Positions 1-8,190 of a stretch of DNA of 64,000 nt are shown piece after piece. The notes below the pieces were generated by a model that made no database searches, was not told the DNA's origin, and saw only the letters and a list, made by a program, of their open reading frames with translations. Each line of letters starts with the position of its first letter. Positions within the stretch are counted from its first letter, which is position 1. Source of the DNA: Vreelandella andesensis (lineage in GTDB: Bacteria; Pseudomonadota; Gammaproteobacteria; Pseudomonadales; Halomonadaceae). Where the stretch lies: the NCBI RefSeq assembly GCF_003989795.1, contig NZ_RZHG01000028.1:1-64000 (forward strand), given 5' to 3'. The position numbers were made by a program, and so were the translations under genes.

Positions 1-9
1 CCCCCTCTG

Positions 10-24
10 TCAACCTAGTTGTCC
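10..24 (+). repeat. Left terminal inverted repeat of the IS
   Basis: TCAACCTAGTTGTCC matches the reverse complement of bases 1659-1673 (TCAACCCAGTTGTCC) at 14 of 15 positions. It lies directly upstream of orfA and probably overlaps its promoter region. Confidence 0.8.
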
Positions 25-75
25 GGTTGGCGATATTGCCCAAATCTATTCCAGAGGGAGCGGCATGGAGCACGT

Positions 76-585
76 GTGCCACGTTATTCTGCAGAGCGTA
101 AAGCCGCCGTACTGAAAAAGTTGTTGCCCCCCCATAATCGCAGTGTGGTGTCGGTCGCCACTGAAGAAGGCATCTCTGACGCGACGCTGTATAGTTGGTT
201 AAAACAGTGTCGAGAAAAAGGAGTGCCTGTGCCGGGTTACACCCAAAGCGACAACGAGTGGTCGCCTGACGCCAAGCTTGCCGTGGTCATCGAAACCGCC
301 ACCCTCTCAGAAACAGAGCTTGGTGCTTACTGCCGCGAAAAAGGCCTTTATCCCGAGCAAATCCAGCAGTGGAAAGCCGCTTGTCTCCAGGGCGCTGGCC
401 AACAAGAAGACCAGCAAAAAACGGCACAAAAGCAGCGTAAACAAGACCGTAAGACGATCAAACAACTCAAAGCGGAAGTGCGCCGCAAAGACAGAGCCCT
501 AGCGGAAACCACGTCGTTGCTGGTGCTCTCAAAAAAGCTCGACGCCTTGTACAGCGAAGACCCGAACAGCGGCGAGGACGACTGA
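76..585 (+). CDS. IS3-family transposase OrfA (DNA-binding subunit)
   Basis: This is the DNA-binding half of the transposase, which recognises the IS ends. The product of 169 residues begins PRYSAERKAAVLKKLL and contains helix-turn-helix signatures (VSVATEEGISDATLYSW and a second one near CREKGLYPEQIQQW), then a charged coiled-coil tail typical of IS3 OrfA. I chose the GTG at 76 because a GGAG sits five bases upstream (67-70) and the protein then starts as its relatives do; the frame stays open back to a TTG at 19. Near its 3' end the frame crosses an A AAA AAG heptamer where ribosomes can shift into the orfB frame. Confidence 0.82.
   Translation: MPRYSAERKAAVLKKLLPPHNRSVVSVATEEGISDATLYSWLKQCREKGVPVPGYTQSDNEWSPDAKLAVVIETATLSETELGAYCREKGLYPEQIQQWKAACLQGAGQQEDQQKTAQKQRKQDRKTIKQLKAEVRRKDRALAETTSLLVLSKKLDALYSEDPNSGEDD
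531..537 (+). promoter_or_regulatory. Programmed -1 frameshift slip site A AAA AAG
   Basis: The heptamer is phased tcA AAA AAG in the orfA frame, the classical tandem-slippage arrangement used by IS3-family elements and dnaX. After a -1 shift the frame is open through the orfA stop (583-585) and runs straight into orfB, giving an OrfAB fusion with a continuous linker (KKARRLVQRR..., then TPFEERARL...). Confidence 0.8.
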
Positions 586-677
586 CGCCGTTTGAGGAAC
601 GTGCAAGGCTCATTGCGTTATTTGATGAAGCGATAACGGGGGGTGCTTCCCGTTATCAAGCAGCGGCGATTATCGAC

Positions 678-1646
678 GTGAGCGAGCGCACACTGAAACG
701 CTGGCGTTCTGCGTGTGGCGCGGTGGCTGAGGATCAGCGTCCACACGCGGTACAAGGCCGTCAGCCGCATCAACTGACTCACGAGGAGAAACAGGCCATT
801 TTGAACGCCTGCCATCGCCCCGAGTATCAGAGCCTGCCGCCGTCTCAAATCGTGCCGTTACTGGCCGATCAAGGGGCCTACTTGGCGTCCGAATCGTCGT
901 TCTACCGGGTGCTGAAAAAGCACGAACAGCAGCACCACCGAGGGCGAATGAAACCACGCCGACCAGTACCTGAGCCGACGAGCTTTACGGCCACTGGGCC
1001 GAACCAGGTCTGGTGTTGGGATATCAGCTACTGTTCTTCCGTTGTGCGTGGTCAGCACTGGTATCTCTATCTGATCATGGATATCTACAGCCGCAAAATC
1101 ATCGCGTGGGAAGTCCATGAGGCGGAATCAGGCGAGTTAGCGAAACAACTGCTGGAACGCGCCTTATTGCGAGAAGGCTGCTGGCATCAGCCCCCGGTGC
1201 TGCACTCAGATAACGGTGCGCCGATGACGTCTTATACGCTTAAAGCAAGATTAACAGAGCTGGGAATGTTGATGTCTTACAGCCGGCCGAGAGTGAGCAA
1301 TGACAACCCTTACTCGGAAGCGTTGTTCCGCACCGTCAAATATTGCCCCGCGTGGCCTACGAAGGGGTTTGCATCGCTGAGTGCGGTACGAGACTGGATG
1401 CTGGCGTTCGAACGCGCTTATAACGAACAGCACCTGCATAGTGGCATTCGGTACGTGACACCCGCTGATCGGCATCGAGGTGTCGACCGAGAACGTCTTG
1501 AGCACCGCAAAGCGGTTTACGAAAGGGCTAAGCGCCGGCATCCACAACGCTGGTCGGGCAGCACCCGAAACTGGGAGGTGCTCGGTTCGGTGTCGCTCAA
1601 CCCTGGAAAAATGCACGAAATCGAGCGTAATAAACAGGCTGCTTAG
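678..1646 (+). CDS. IS3-family transposase OrfB (DDE integrase domain)
   Basis: This is the catalytic half of the transposase, of the retroviral integrase (rve) fold. The DDE triad is visible: D in CWDISYC, D in HSDNGAPM, and E in YSEALFRTVK, followed by the usual GIRYVTPADRH region. An independent GTG start is possible at 678, but the coding frame is open upstream to the slip site at 531, and the extra residues (TPFEERARLIALFDEAI) look like genuine family sequence with another helix-turn-helix. The normal product is therefore likely the OrfAB frameshift fusion. No disruption was seen, so the element may be active. Confidence 0.85.
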   Translation: MSERTLKRWRSACGAVAEDQRPHAVQGRQPHQLTHEEKQAILNACHRPEYQSLPPSQIVPLLADQGAYLASESSFYRVLKKHEQQHHRGRMKPRRPVPEPTSFTATGPNQVWCWDISYCSSVVRGQHWYLYLIMDIYSRKIIAWEVHEAESGELAKQLLERALLREGCWHQPPVLHSDNGAPMTSYTLKARLTELGMLMSYSRPRVSNDNPYSEALFRTVKYCPAWPTKGFASLSAVRDWMLAFERAYNEQHLHSGIRYVTPADRHRGVDRERLEHRKAVYERAKRRHPQRWSGSTRNWEVLGSVSLNPGKMHEIERNKQAA

Positions 1647-1658
1647 AGGCAGCCATTT

Positions 1659-1673
1659 GGACAACTGGGTTGA
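1659..1673 (-). repeat. Right terminal inverted repeat of the IS
   Basis: GGACAACTGGGTTGA is the near-perfect inverse of bases 10-24 with one mismatch. It lies 13 bases after the orfB stop codon, as expected for a compact IS. Confidence 0.8.
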
Positions 1674-1689
1674 AAATCACCGCTACCCT

Positions 1690-2354
1690 CGCGCCTAGAA
1701 TCTGTAAATTTTTGTGTTGATAACACACTAAGCCACCTAAATTACTTTACAAGACTTCTAACGTCTAACACGCAGAGACAATTTTTCATGCGGCAGTGGC
1801 CATAAAAATTGCGCTGCTATTGCGTCACTCGCTAGCTTCTTCCTCTACGACGCCACCTTATTTATCAACTATTTTACTGATTACCCCCCCCCACATCTGT
1901 GTAGTTCTCCTGGCGTACCTGACTGACAGTCACTCCGTTCCCATACGGAATTTAACTACGTATTGTGCATCTCTTTTATATCGATTTTCTTTTCAAATAA
2001 TTGATTTTAATAATTATATTAAAGTGCGTCGCTAACCACACGAATGAGTGAAAGTCGAGCTTTCAAACGGTTGCAGGCCTGTCATACGATCCCATTACAT
2101 GATGCCTATCTCAATAAAGTTATACTAAAGTTGATAAAAAAATTGCTATAGATCAAATCGTGAATAATATTTGTATAAGGGTGTTGCTAATTTATTGTTG
2201 GTGTGACTAATCTATACAGAAGTTAATCAGAAGATAGTTTCTGAATAACTTTTTGTTGGTATGCATTAGTAGATCATTGCTTATTGGGTAAGAGATCTGT
2301 GCTGACCCCAACAGCAATGACTGCTTACAAAAATTAGTGCCGCCGGAGATATTT
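1690..2354. other. AT-rich intergenic leader of the rhodopsin operon
   Basis: About 660 bases separate the IS from the rhodopsin start. The DNA is visibly AT-richer than its surroundings. A frame of 79 codons at 1796-2035 has no ribosome site and no recognisable protein character. A candidate sigma-70 promoter lies at 2143-2170. Operator sites for a light-responsive regulator could be here, but I recognise none. Confidence 0.6.
2143..2170 (+). promoter_or_regulatory. Candidate sigma-70 promoter for the rhodopsin operon
   Basis: TTGCTA at 2143-2148 and TAATAT at 2165-2170 are separated by 16 bases, upstream of the rhodopsin gene in AT-rich DNA. The match is by eye only, and other AT-rich hexamers nearby could serve. 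Confidence 0.35.
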
Positions 2355-3176
2355 ATGGAACTTGAAGCTCTATCCGTAGGGCAATACTCCTTTGTCCAGA
2401 ATGGCTATTCATTCGGCTTTGCCGTGATGGCCGCAGCAACGCTTTTCTTCTGGTTAATGAAGTCTGAAATTGCCCCAGCCTACCGCCTAGCCATCACCAT
2501 TACCGGGCTAGTAACCGCGGTTGCTGCTTATCACTATCTACAAATCATGCTGTCTTGGGGTGCCGCAGTTGATATAACGGCTGGAGAAGTCGTCTCAACA
2601 GGTAAGCCTTTTAACCAAGCGTATCGGTATGTTGATTGGCTATTGACGGTACCACTATTACTGATCGAGCTAATACTGGTCATGCGCCTGTCCAGAAAAG
2701 AAACCATTAAGAAATCAACGGTTTTAGGTGGTGCAGCTGCGTTAATGATCGTACTAGGGTATCCAGGTGAAGTATCCAGCGTGGGCGGTCTCCGCTTCGT
2801 GTTCTGGGTGCTCTCAATGATTCCGTTCGTCTACATCGTTTACCAGCTTGTGGTGGGCCTTAAAGAGTCCATTTCACAGCAGCCGGAAAGCGTGAAGGGC
2901 TTAATCAACATCGCTGTCTACTTGGTCATCGGTTCTTGGTTATTCTACCCGATCGTCTACCTCTTTCCGTTGGTCGGTTTGGAAGGCGGAGCTGCTATCA
3001 CAGCCGTTGAAATTGGCTACACGGTAGCGGATATCGTTGCTAAGGCTGTCTTTGGTGTCTTCATCTTCGTGATTGCCATGCGTAAATCACAGGATGAGAC
3101 GCAAGGTGCTCCAACAGTTCACCATGCAGCAAATGTAGAAGCAGACGACGAAAAAGAAACGTCAACGCTCTCTTAA
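2355..3176 (+). CDS. Proteorhodopsin, green-tuned light-driven proton pump
   Basis: This is a seven-helix retinal protein of the inner membrane that exports protons in light. Helix C carries D94, T98 and E105, the DTE arrangement of outward proton pumps (acceptor Asp, donor Glu). K230 in the motif DIVAK is the retinal Schiff-base lysine, and H60 matches the histidine that pairs with the acceptor Asp in proteorhodopsins. L102 occupies the spectral tuning position, predicting green absorption. W151 in helix E occupies the site that is Gly in carotenoid-antenna xanthorhodopsins, so no lateral antenna is expected. The ATG at 2355 has a GGAG six bases upstream and is preferred to a GTG at 2337. 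The C-terminal tail is acidic and polar. It is the first gene of the retinal operon. Confidence 0.95.
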   Translation: MELEALSVGQYSFVQNGYSFGFAVMAAATLFFWLMKSEIAPAYRLAITITGLVTAVAAYHYLQIMLSWGAAVDITAGEVVSTGKPFNQAYRYVDWLLTVPLLLIELILVMRLSRKETIKKSTVLGGAAALMIVLGYPGEVSSVGGLRFVFWVLSMIPFVYIVYQLVVGLKESISQQPESVKGLINIAVYLVIGSWLFYPIVYLFPLVGLEGGAAITAVEIGYTVADIVAKAVFGVFIFVIAMRKSQDETQGAPTVHHAANVEADDEKETSTLS

Positions 3177-3204
3177 GTGACGACCTTCAAAAAAAGGAGT
3201 TGTT

Positions 3205-4326
3205 TTGGCCAAGGATGGCCCCGTTAAAAAGGACGTTGGCATGGTCACTGCAACACCCATTCAAACCGCCAATTTCAACGCTGATGGTGGCAATGAAACA
3301 ATGAAAGCACCATCCAATGCGAGCGATGTCGATCGCGAACTTGAACACGTTAATGCATTAATGCGTAAAAGCCTTAATGCCACCGATCAATGGCCAGCAC
3401 ATGCTGCGAGCCTCTATCATCTTGAAACGGGCGGCAGTCAGTTGCGCGCCCGTTTAGCGTTACTTAGTGGTATGGCATTTAAGTCATCAAGCGCTCATCG
3501 AATTGCCGCTGCTGCAGCTTCCGAGCTCATTCATAATGCATCGCTTGTGCATGACGACTTGTGCGACGGCGACAGTGAGCGCCGTGGACAACCCTCTGTC
3601 TGGAAGCGTGACAACCGTGGGGTTGCACTTTGCACGGGTGATCTTTTACTTACTGCGGCCTTCCGCGCTGCCCTTTATAGCGACCAACCCAAAAACAGTC
3701 TGGCGCTGGTTCAGCTCCTCACCGAGCGGTCAGGCCAAGTCATTGCTGGTCAAAGTATCGAATTGGCCTCACGTGGCTCCAACGATATCGATTTTCAGCG
3801 CACTACTCATCATCAACGCCTGGTTCCTTCGTTTACCAAGTATCTGCAAGCCACATTAGCTAAGACAGCGCCTTTGATTGCACTGCCCCTGGAAGCTGCG
3901 GCATTGGGTGGAAATATTACCGAACGGCAATGCGAACAGCTCCAACGGTTTGCAGAAGCAGTGGGGCTGGCTTATCAGATTATCGATGATTTAGATGATC
4001 TAGATAGTCCTTGTTCGCAACACCTTCAGCCAGACCATTATCATTGCTATCACGCTTGGCCGCGTCATTGGCCGGTTAGGCCACAGCAGCTGGCGAACCC
4101 TGCCTCTCAGGCCATGCGCCGTGCCACTCGCCACGCATCCGCAGCGTTATCCCGCGGGGATGCTCTTATCCAGCGCTTTCCTGAGACCCTTGGTGTGGCA
4201 TTAAAAGAAGTGTTGGCAACGCTGCGCCGCCGGCTTGATAAACATCAAATGACCATGGCGGCCTATGCGGATCAATCATCTGAGCCGCACCAGGGTATCT
4301 ATGCTATGACGGGGCAGGCCTTATGA
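3205..4326 (+). CDS. crtE: Geranylgeranyl diphosphate synthase CrtE
   Basis: This trans-prenyltransferase condenses IPP with allylic diphosphates to GGPP, the precursor of carotenoids. The first aspartate-rich motif is visible at D117-D118 (HDDLCDGD, followed by RRGQ) and the second at D261-D265 (DDLDD). The TTG at 3205 is favoured by AAGGAG at 3194-3199; an ATG at 3241 is an alternative that would remove 12 residues. At 373 residues it is somewhat longer than typical, with an unrelated N-terminal extension. It lies 28 bases after the rhodopsin gene and overlaps crtI by four bases (ATGA), implying translational coupling. Confidence 0.9.
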   Translation: MAKDGPVKKDVGMVTATPIQTANFNADGGNETMKAPSNASDVDRELEHVNALMRKSLNATDQWPAHAASLYHLETGGSQLRARLALLSGMAFKSSSAHRIAAAAASELIHNASLVHDDLCDGDSERRGQPSVWKRDNRGVALCTGDLLLTAAFRAALYSDQPKNSLALVQLLTERSGQVIAGQSIELASRGSNDIDFQRTTHHQRLVPSFTKYLQATLAKTAPLIALPLEAAALGGNITERQCEQLQRFAEAVGLAYQIIDDLDDLDSPCSQHLQPDHYHCYHAWPRHWPVRPQQLANPASQAMRRATRHASAALSRGDALIQRFPETLGVALKEVLATLRRRLDKHQMTMAAYADQSSEPHQGIYAMTGQAL

Positions 4327-5891
4327 ACGAACTGATGGATAAGCCAGTATCGGCGCAAGGCAAAGCAATTGTCATCGGGTCAGGGTTCGGTGGCATTGCC
4401 GTTGCCATACGTCTGTTGTCTGAAGGTTGGGACGTTGAGTTACTTGAGCGCCATGCCGATATTGGCGGGCGAGCTCGTGTTTTCCATTTAGACGGCGTGA
4501 CCTTTGATGCCGGACCAACAGTCATTACCGCGCCGTTCATTTTTGAAGCGCTTTTTGAACGCTTCGGCGAACGCATGGAAGAACATGTCACCCTATTGCC
4601 CGTCGAACCTTTCTACCGTATGGATTTTGCCGACGGTAGCTATTTCGACTATAAAAGCCGTATTGATGAGACTGTCGCAGAGATTGAGCGTATATCGCCA
4701 GGAGAGGGCGGCGCTTACGCGGATTTTTTGAAAGCGACAGAGGTCATGTACCAGCGCGGTTTTGTCGAGTTGGCGGAGCAGCCCTTCACACGCGTATCAG
4801 ATATGCTCAAGGTACTACCCGACTTGGTGCGACTGCGGGCCGATATTAGCCTTTATGATTTTGTGTCACGTTTCTTCACTGATGAACGCTTGCGTAAGGC
4901 ATTTTCAGTGCCTTCGCTGCTGGTAGGCGGGCACCCGTACCGCACTTCGTCGCTTTACGGCTTGATTCACGCCCTTGAACGTCGTGGAGGTGTCTGGTAC
5001 CCAAAAGGGGGGACCGGTGCGCTGGTTAAGGCACTTGCCGACTTGTTTAAACGCAACGGTGGGTTCATACGGACTAATCAGCAAGTCAGTGCGATCAGTG
5101 CGGAAGGTGGCCGTGTTACCGGTGTGGAGCTGGTATCGGGCGAGCACTATTCGGCAGACATTGTGGTCAGCAACGTTGATCCGCTGCATGTTTATGAGCA
5201 CTGGCTACCGATGGGGCGCTGGGGCCGCTTATTAAATAGTTGGCGACGGCGTATGAAGCAGTCGATGGGGCTGATAGTGGTGTATTTCACCACCCAACGA
5301 CGTTATCCAGAGCTTGAACACCACACAATTGTCTTCGGCGATACGTTCAAAGAGATTCTAGACGCCATTTTTGATAAGCATGAACTGCTCGACGACCTTA
5401 GTCTTTACCTGCATCGGCCGAGCGCCACTGATCCGCAGATGGCGCCTGCCAATAGCGACGCGTTCTATGTATTGGCGCCGGTGCCAAATCTTAGCGGTAA
5501 GCAAGATTGGGAGACGCTTGAGCCGGTTCTCACCCAACAGATTTTGCTGACGTTGCAACAGCGGCTAATGCCCGATCTGTTTGAACAATTAAGTGCCACC
5601 CATGCGATAACGCCGCGCTATTTTCATGACGCACTTTCAAGCCCTTTTGGTAGCGGTTTTTCAATTGCGCCGACGCTGACTCAGTCTGCCGGGCTGCGTT
5701 TTCATAACCGCTCCCCACATTTCGACAACCTGTATTTTGTGGGTGCTGGAACACATCCTGGTGCCGGTGTGCCAGGAGTGGTGTCTTCTGCTGGCGTGGT
5801 CGAACGGTTGGTCAAGGAAGATAGCCATAAACGTCAACAGTGGCTGGCGTCTGTACAAGACAGGTCTGTGCAGGGCGGAAAAGTCACATGA
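4323..5891 (+). CDS. crtI: Phytoene desaturase CrtI
   Basis: This FAD-dependent membrane-associated enzyme takes phytoene through four desaturations to lycopene. The N-terminal dinucleotide-binding motif is clear (VIGSGFGGIAVAIRL, then ERHADIGGRAR), as are FDAGPTVIT and the C-terminal GAGTHPGAGVPGV signature of bacterial CrtI. Its length of 522 residues is normal. It starts within the crtE stop (ATGA) and its own end overlaps the crtB start by ATGA at 5888, so crtE, crtI and crtB form one tightly coupled block. Confidence 0.95.
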   Translation: MNELMDKPVSAQGKAIVIGSGFGGIAVAIRLLSEGWDVELLERHADIGGRARVFHLDGVTFDAGPTVITAPFIFEALFERFGERMEEHVTLLPVEPFYRMDFADGSYFDYKSRIDETVAEIERISPGEGGAYADFLKATEVMYQRGFVELAEQPFTRVSDMLKVLPDLVRLRADISLYDFVSRFFTDERLRKAFSVPSLLVGGHPYRTSSLYGLIHALERRGGVWYPKGGTGALVKALADLFKRNGGFIRTNQQVSAISAEGGRVTGVELVSGEHYSADIVVSNVDPLHVYEHWLPMGRWGRLLNSWRRRMKQSMGLIVVYFTTQRRYPELEHHTIVFGDTFKEILDAIFDKHELLDDLSLYLHRPSATDPQMAPANSDAFYVLAPVPNLSGKQDWETLEPVLTQQILLTLQQRLMPDLFEQLSATHAITPRYFHDALSSPFGSGFSIAPTLTQSAGLRFHNRSPHFDNLYFVGAGTHPGAGVPGVVSSAGVVERLVKEDSHKRQQWLASVQDRSVQGGKVT

Positions 5892-6934
5892 CTACGCCAG
5901 CCAGTAGGTCTCAGGCCACCCTCCGTCAGCATGGTAGAAGCTTTCATTGGGCGGGACACTTTTTACCTGCCGACCAGCTGAAGTCCGGAGCCCGGCTTTA
6001 CCACGTTTGTCGGCAGGTGGACGACATCGCCGATAACGCCACTACTGATGCACAGTGCCAGCGCGCTAAGCAAATGCTTTGCTGTTTGCAGCAACAACTT
6101 GCAGCGCGCTCACCTAATGCGTCTTCACCTTCGTTAATGTTTCTTGAGGATCAATCAATCGCTTTAGCCGCAGATGGCGTACCAACCTCGTCGCTATCAG
6201 CAACAGATCGAGAGGTCGTGGCAGCGCTTGAGGCCGATATTTGCTCACTATTTAACCCAGATTCATCGGCCTTTCATGCTATGCAGGACCTGCTTGCGAC
6301 CATGACTGCTGACCTTACCAGGCTTCATCTCAACAGCCAGTCAGCATTGTTGCATTATGCCTACGGGGCCGCAGGCACGGTTGGCGTGATGATGTGCCAC
6401 TTGCTCGACGCCAACGAGCATGATCGTGCACTGGCCTTTGCCATTGATTTAGGTATCGCGATGCAAATGACAAACATTGCGCGTGATGTTCTTGAAGATG
6501 CAAAGGAGGGCCGACTTTATTTGCCTGCCGCCTGGATGTCTGACGACGTCACGACAGCCCAAATTGTCGCAGGTGATGTTCAGGCACGCCAGCAGGCCTG
6601 GCAAGCGATCCAACGATTGCTGGTGCTGGCTGAACATTACTATCTCAGCGGTTGGCAAGGGTTAGCGTTCTTGCCGGTTCGGGCGCGGCTGGCGATAGGC
6701 GTTGCGCTGCGTGTCTACCGTGATATCGGTCGGCGTATTCAGCGACTTGATGCGGCGCAGTACTGGGGCTGTCGTGTGGTTGTGCCGGGGTGGGCAAAGG
6801 CGTATCAGAGTGTGTTGGCGTTGTCCGCTCTTACGTCTGGTAAGCCGTCGGTTCATAACGCAGCGCTTCATCAACCTCTTGGCAGTACTCTTTCTTTTTA
6901 CGGTATTGCGCAGCATAGTGATCTCAAGTGTTAA
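5888..6934 (+). CDS. crtB: Phytoene synthase CrtB
   Basis: This enzyme condenses two GGPP molecules head-to-head to phytoene, the first committed carotenoid step. Both aspartate-rich motifs of the squalene/phytoene synthase family are visible: VDDIADN near the N-terminus and NIARDVLEDAKEGRLYLP in the middle. I chose the ATG at 5888, which overlaps the crtI stop, over an in-frame ATG at 5840 that would lie well inside crtI. This gives 348 residues, a usual length. The gene end touches the crtY start region. Confidence 0.94.
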   Translation: MTTPASRSQATLRQHGRSFHWAGHFLPADQLKSGARLYHVCRQVDDIADNATTDAQCQRAKQMLCCLQQQLAARSPNASSPSLMFLEDQSIALAADGVPTSSLSATDREVVAALEADICSLFNPDSSAFHAMQDLLATMTADLTRLHLNSQSALLHYAYGAAGTVGVMMCHLLDANEHDRALAFAIDLGIAMQMTNIARDVLEDAKEGRLYLPAAWMSDDVTTAQIVAGDVQARQQAWQAIQRLLVLAEHYYLSGWQGLAFLPVRARLAIGVALRVYRDIGRRIQRLDAAQYWGCRVVVPGWAKAYQSVLALSALTSGKPSVHNAALHQPLGSTLSFYGIAQHSDLKC

Positions 6935-6936
6935 CC

Positions 6937-8121
6937 ATGCACCCTTATACCGACGTCGCTATTTTAGGTGCTGGTTTAGCAGGGCTTAGCATTGCAAGCT
7001 GGTTAGTTGGCATGACACCGCAGCATGTATCAGCGCCGCGCGTGCACCTGCTTGAGGCGCGTCAAGAAGATACCAACGACCGCACGTGGTGCTTCTGGGA
7101 TCAGCAGCCGCATCCTTTTCGTGAGGTTATCAGTCACCGTTGGCCCCGCTGGCAAGTCCGGTTTGGAAATCAGTGCGTCGAGCGCGAAGATTCCGAACAC
7201 TGTTACTCTTTGCTATCCGCCAACGCTATGCGGCGCTCAGCCTATGCGGCAATCGCGACACGTCCAGAGTTCCGTTTAACTCGTGGTATTGACGTTGGCA
7301 CGATTTCCCCGCAAAACGATGGCCTGCATATTGCCACTTCCCAGGGCGGGCTAACGTCTAAACTGGTCATCGACACTCGCCCACCCGATACCACTATGTT
7401 GCCTTCCCATCGTGGCGTCTGGCAGGTCTTTCATGGGGTTGAAGTGCATTGTCCCGAGCACGGGATCCCACTTTCAACCGCGTGCCTGATGGATTTTCAA
7501 ACAGGGTTCAGCGGCGTTAATTTTGTTTACCTGCTGCCACTCGATGATCATCGACTGCTAGCTGAATGGACGTGCTTCCACAGCGATAAAACGCACCCCG
7601 ATTGCCAGCGGTTGTTGTCGCGGCAGATCCCCGTTCAACTCAGTGATTGGTTGAATCAGCGGCTGGGAAGCCAGTGGACGCTTTCGCGGCAGGAAACGGG
7701 CTGCCTACCCATGATGCCAGTGACGCCGCCGCAGCTGAATTCGCGCTACTTGGCGGCCGGCATACGCGGCGGGTGGATGCGTCCCGCCACGGGGTATATG
7801 TTTGCCAGCTGCCAACGGGGAGCGGCTGATGTGGCTAGGCAAGTTCATCAAGCTAGCCAAACTGGCCGCTGGCAGCTAACGCCACCTTTGCTGCGTTCTC
7901 CGGCACTTGAGTGGATGGATAACGTGTTTTTACAAGCACTGCGTCAATCCCCTGAGCAGGCACCCGGCTGGTTTATGCAGCTGTTCGAACAGACCAGTGC
8001 GATTGAACAGCGTCGTTTTCTAGGTGATGAGCCTCGTCTGCGTGACCTGCTGGCCATTATGCGAGGACTGCCGGCAGGGCCCTTTTTAAGCGCCGCCTTT
8101 CGTCTGACGCGAAACTCCTAG
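6937..8121 (+). CDS. crtY: Lycopene beta-cyclase CrtY
   Basis: This flavoprotein converts lycopene to beta-carotene by cyclising both ends. Evidence is the N-terminal Rossmann motif (VAILGAGLAGLSIA), the family signature RTWCFWD and the segment TGYMFAS near the C-terminal third. The ATG at 6937 follows the crtB stop by two bases; a GTG at 6928 would overlap crtB. The length of 394 residues fits CrtY-type cyclases. No crtZ or crtW follows, so the pathway in this cluster stops at beta-carotene, which suits retinal production. Confidence 0.93.
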   Translation: MHPYTDVAILGAGLAGLSIASWLVGMTPQHVSAPRVHLLEARQEDTNDRTWCFWDQQPHPFREVISHRWPRWQVRFGNQCVEREDSEHCYSLLSANAMRRSAYAAIATRPEFRLTRGIDVGTISPQNDGLHIATSQGGLTSKLVIDTRPPDTTMLPSHRGVWQVFHGVEVHCPEHGIPLSTACLMDFQTGFSGVNFVYLLPLDDHRLLAEWTCFHSDKTHPDCQRLLSRQIPVQLSDWLNQRLGSQWTLSRQETGCLPMMPVTPPQLNSRYLAAGIRGGWMRPATGYMFASCQRGAADVARQVHQASQTGRWQLTPPLLRSPALEWMDNVFLQALRQSPEQAPGWFMQLFEQTSAIEQRRFLGDEPRLRDLLAIMRGLPAGPFLSAAFRLTRNS

Positions 8122-8190
8122 CCTGCCGGCTTTGTGATTAGAAGCTGCATCTATAAAAGGTCAGGTAGTTTTTGTACGGGGAGAAATAAC

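Larger units (their letters stand above)
8..1675 (+). mobile_element. IS3-family insertion sequence, apparently complete
   Basis: Two overlapping transposase frames lie between imperfect terminal inverted repeats. The left end begins TGTCAACC and the right end finishes GGTTGAAA, so the outermost bases fit the TG...CA ends of IS3 elements only imperfectly on the right. OrfA carries a helix-turn-helix domain and OrfB a DDE integrase domain, in the -1 frame relative to each other as in this family. No target-site duplication could be confirmed, because only seven bases lie to the left. The element sits just upstream of the rhodopsin operon. Confidence 0.88.

Noticed and set aside
1..7. Target-site duplication of the IS
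   Set aside because: Only seven bases lie to the left (CCCCCTC), and the bases after 1675 do not match them.
1796..2035. Open frame of 79 codons in the AT-rich leader
   Set aside because: No ribosome site, no protein-like composition and AT-rich context; treated as non-coding.
2355..3176. Xanthorhodopsin-type antenna rhodopsin
   Set aside because: The helix E site is tryptophan (W151), not glycine, and no ketolase or hydroxylase genes are in the operon.
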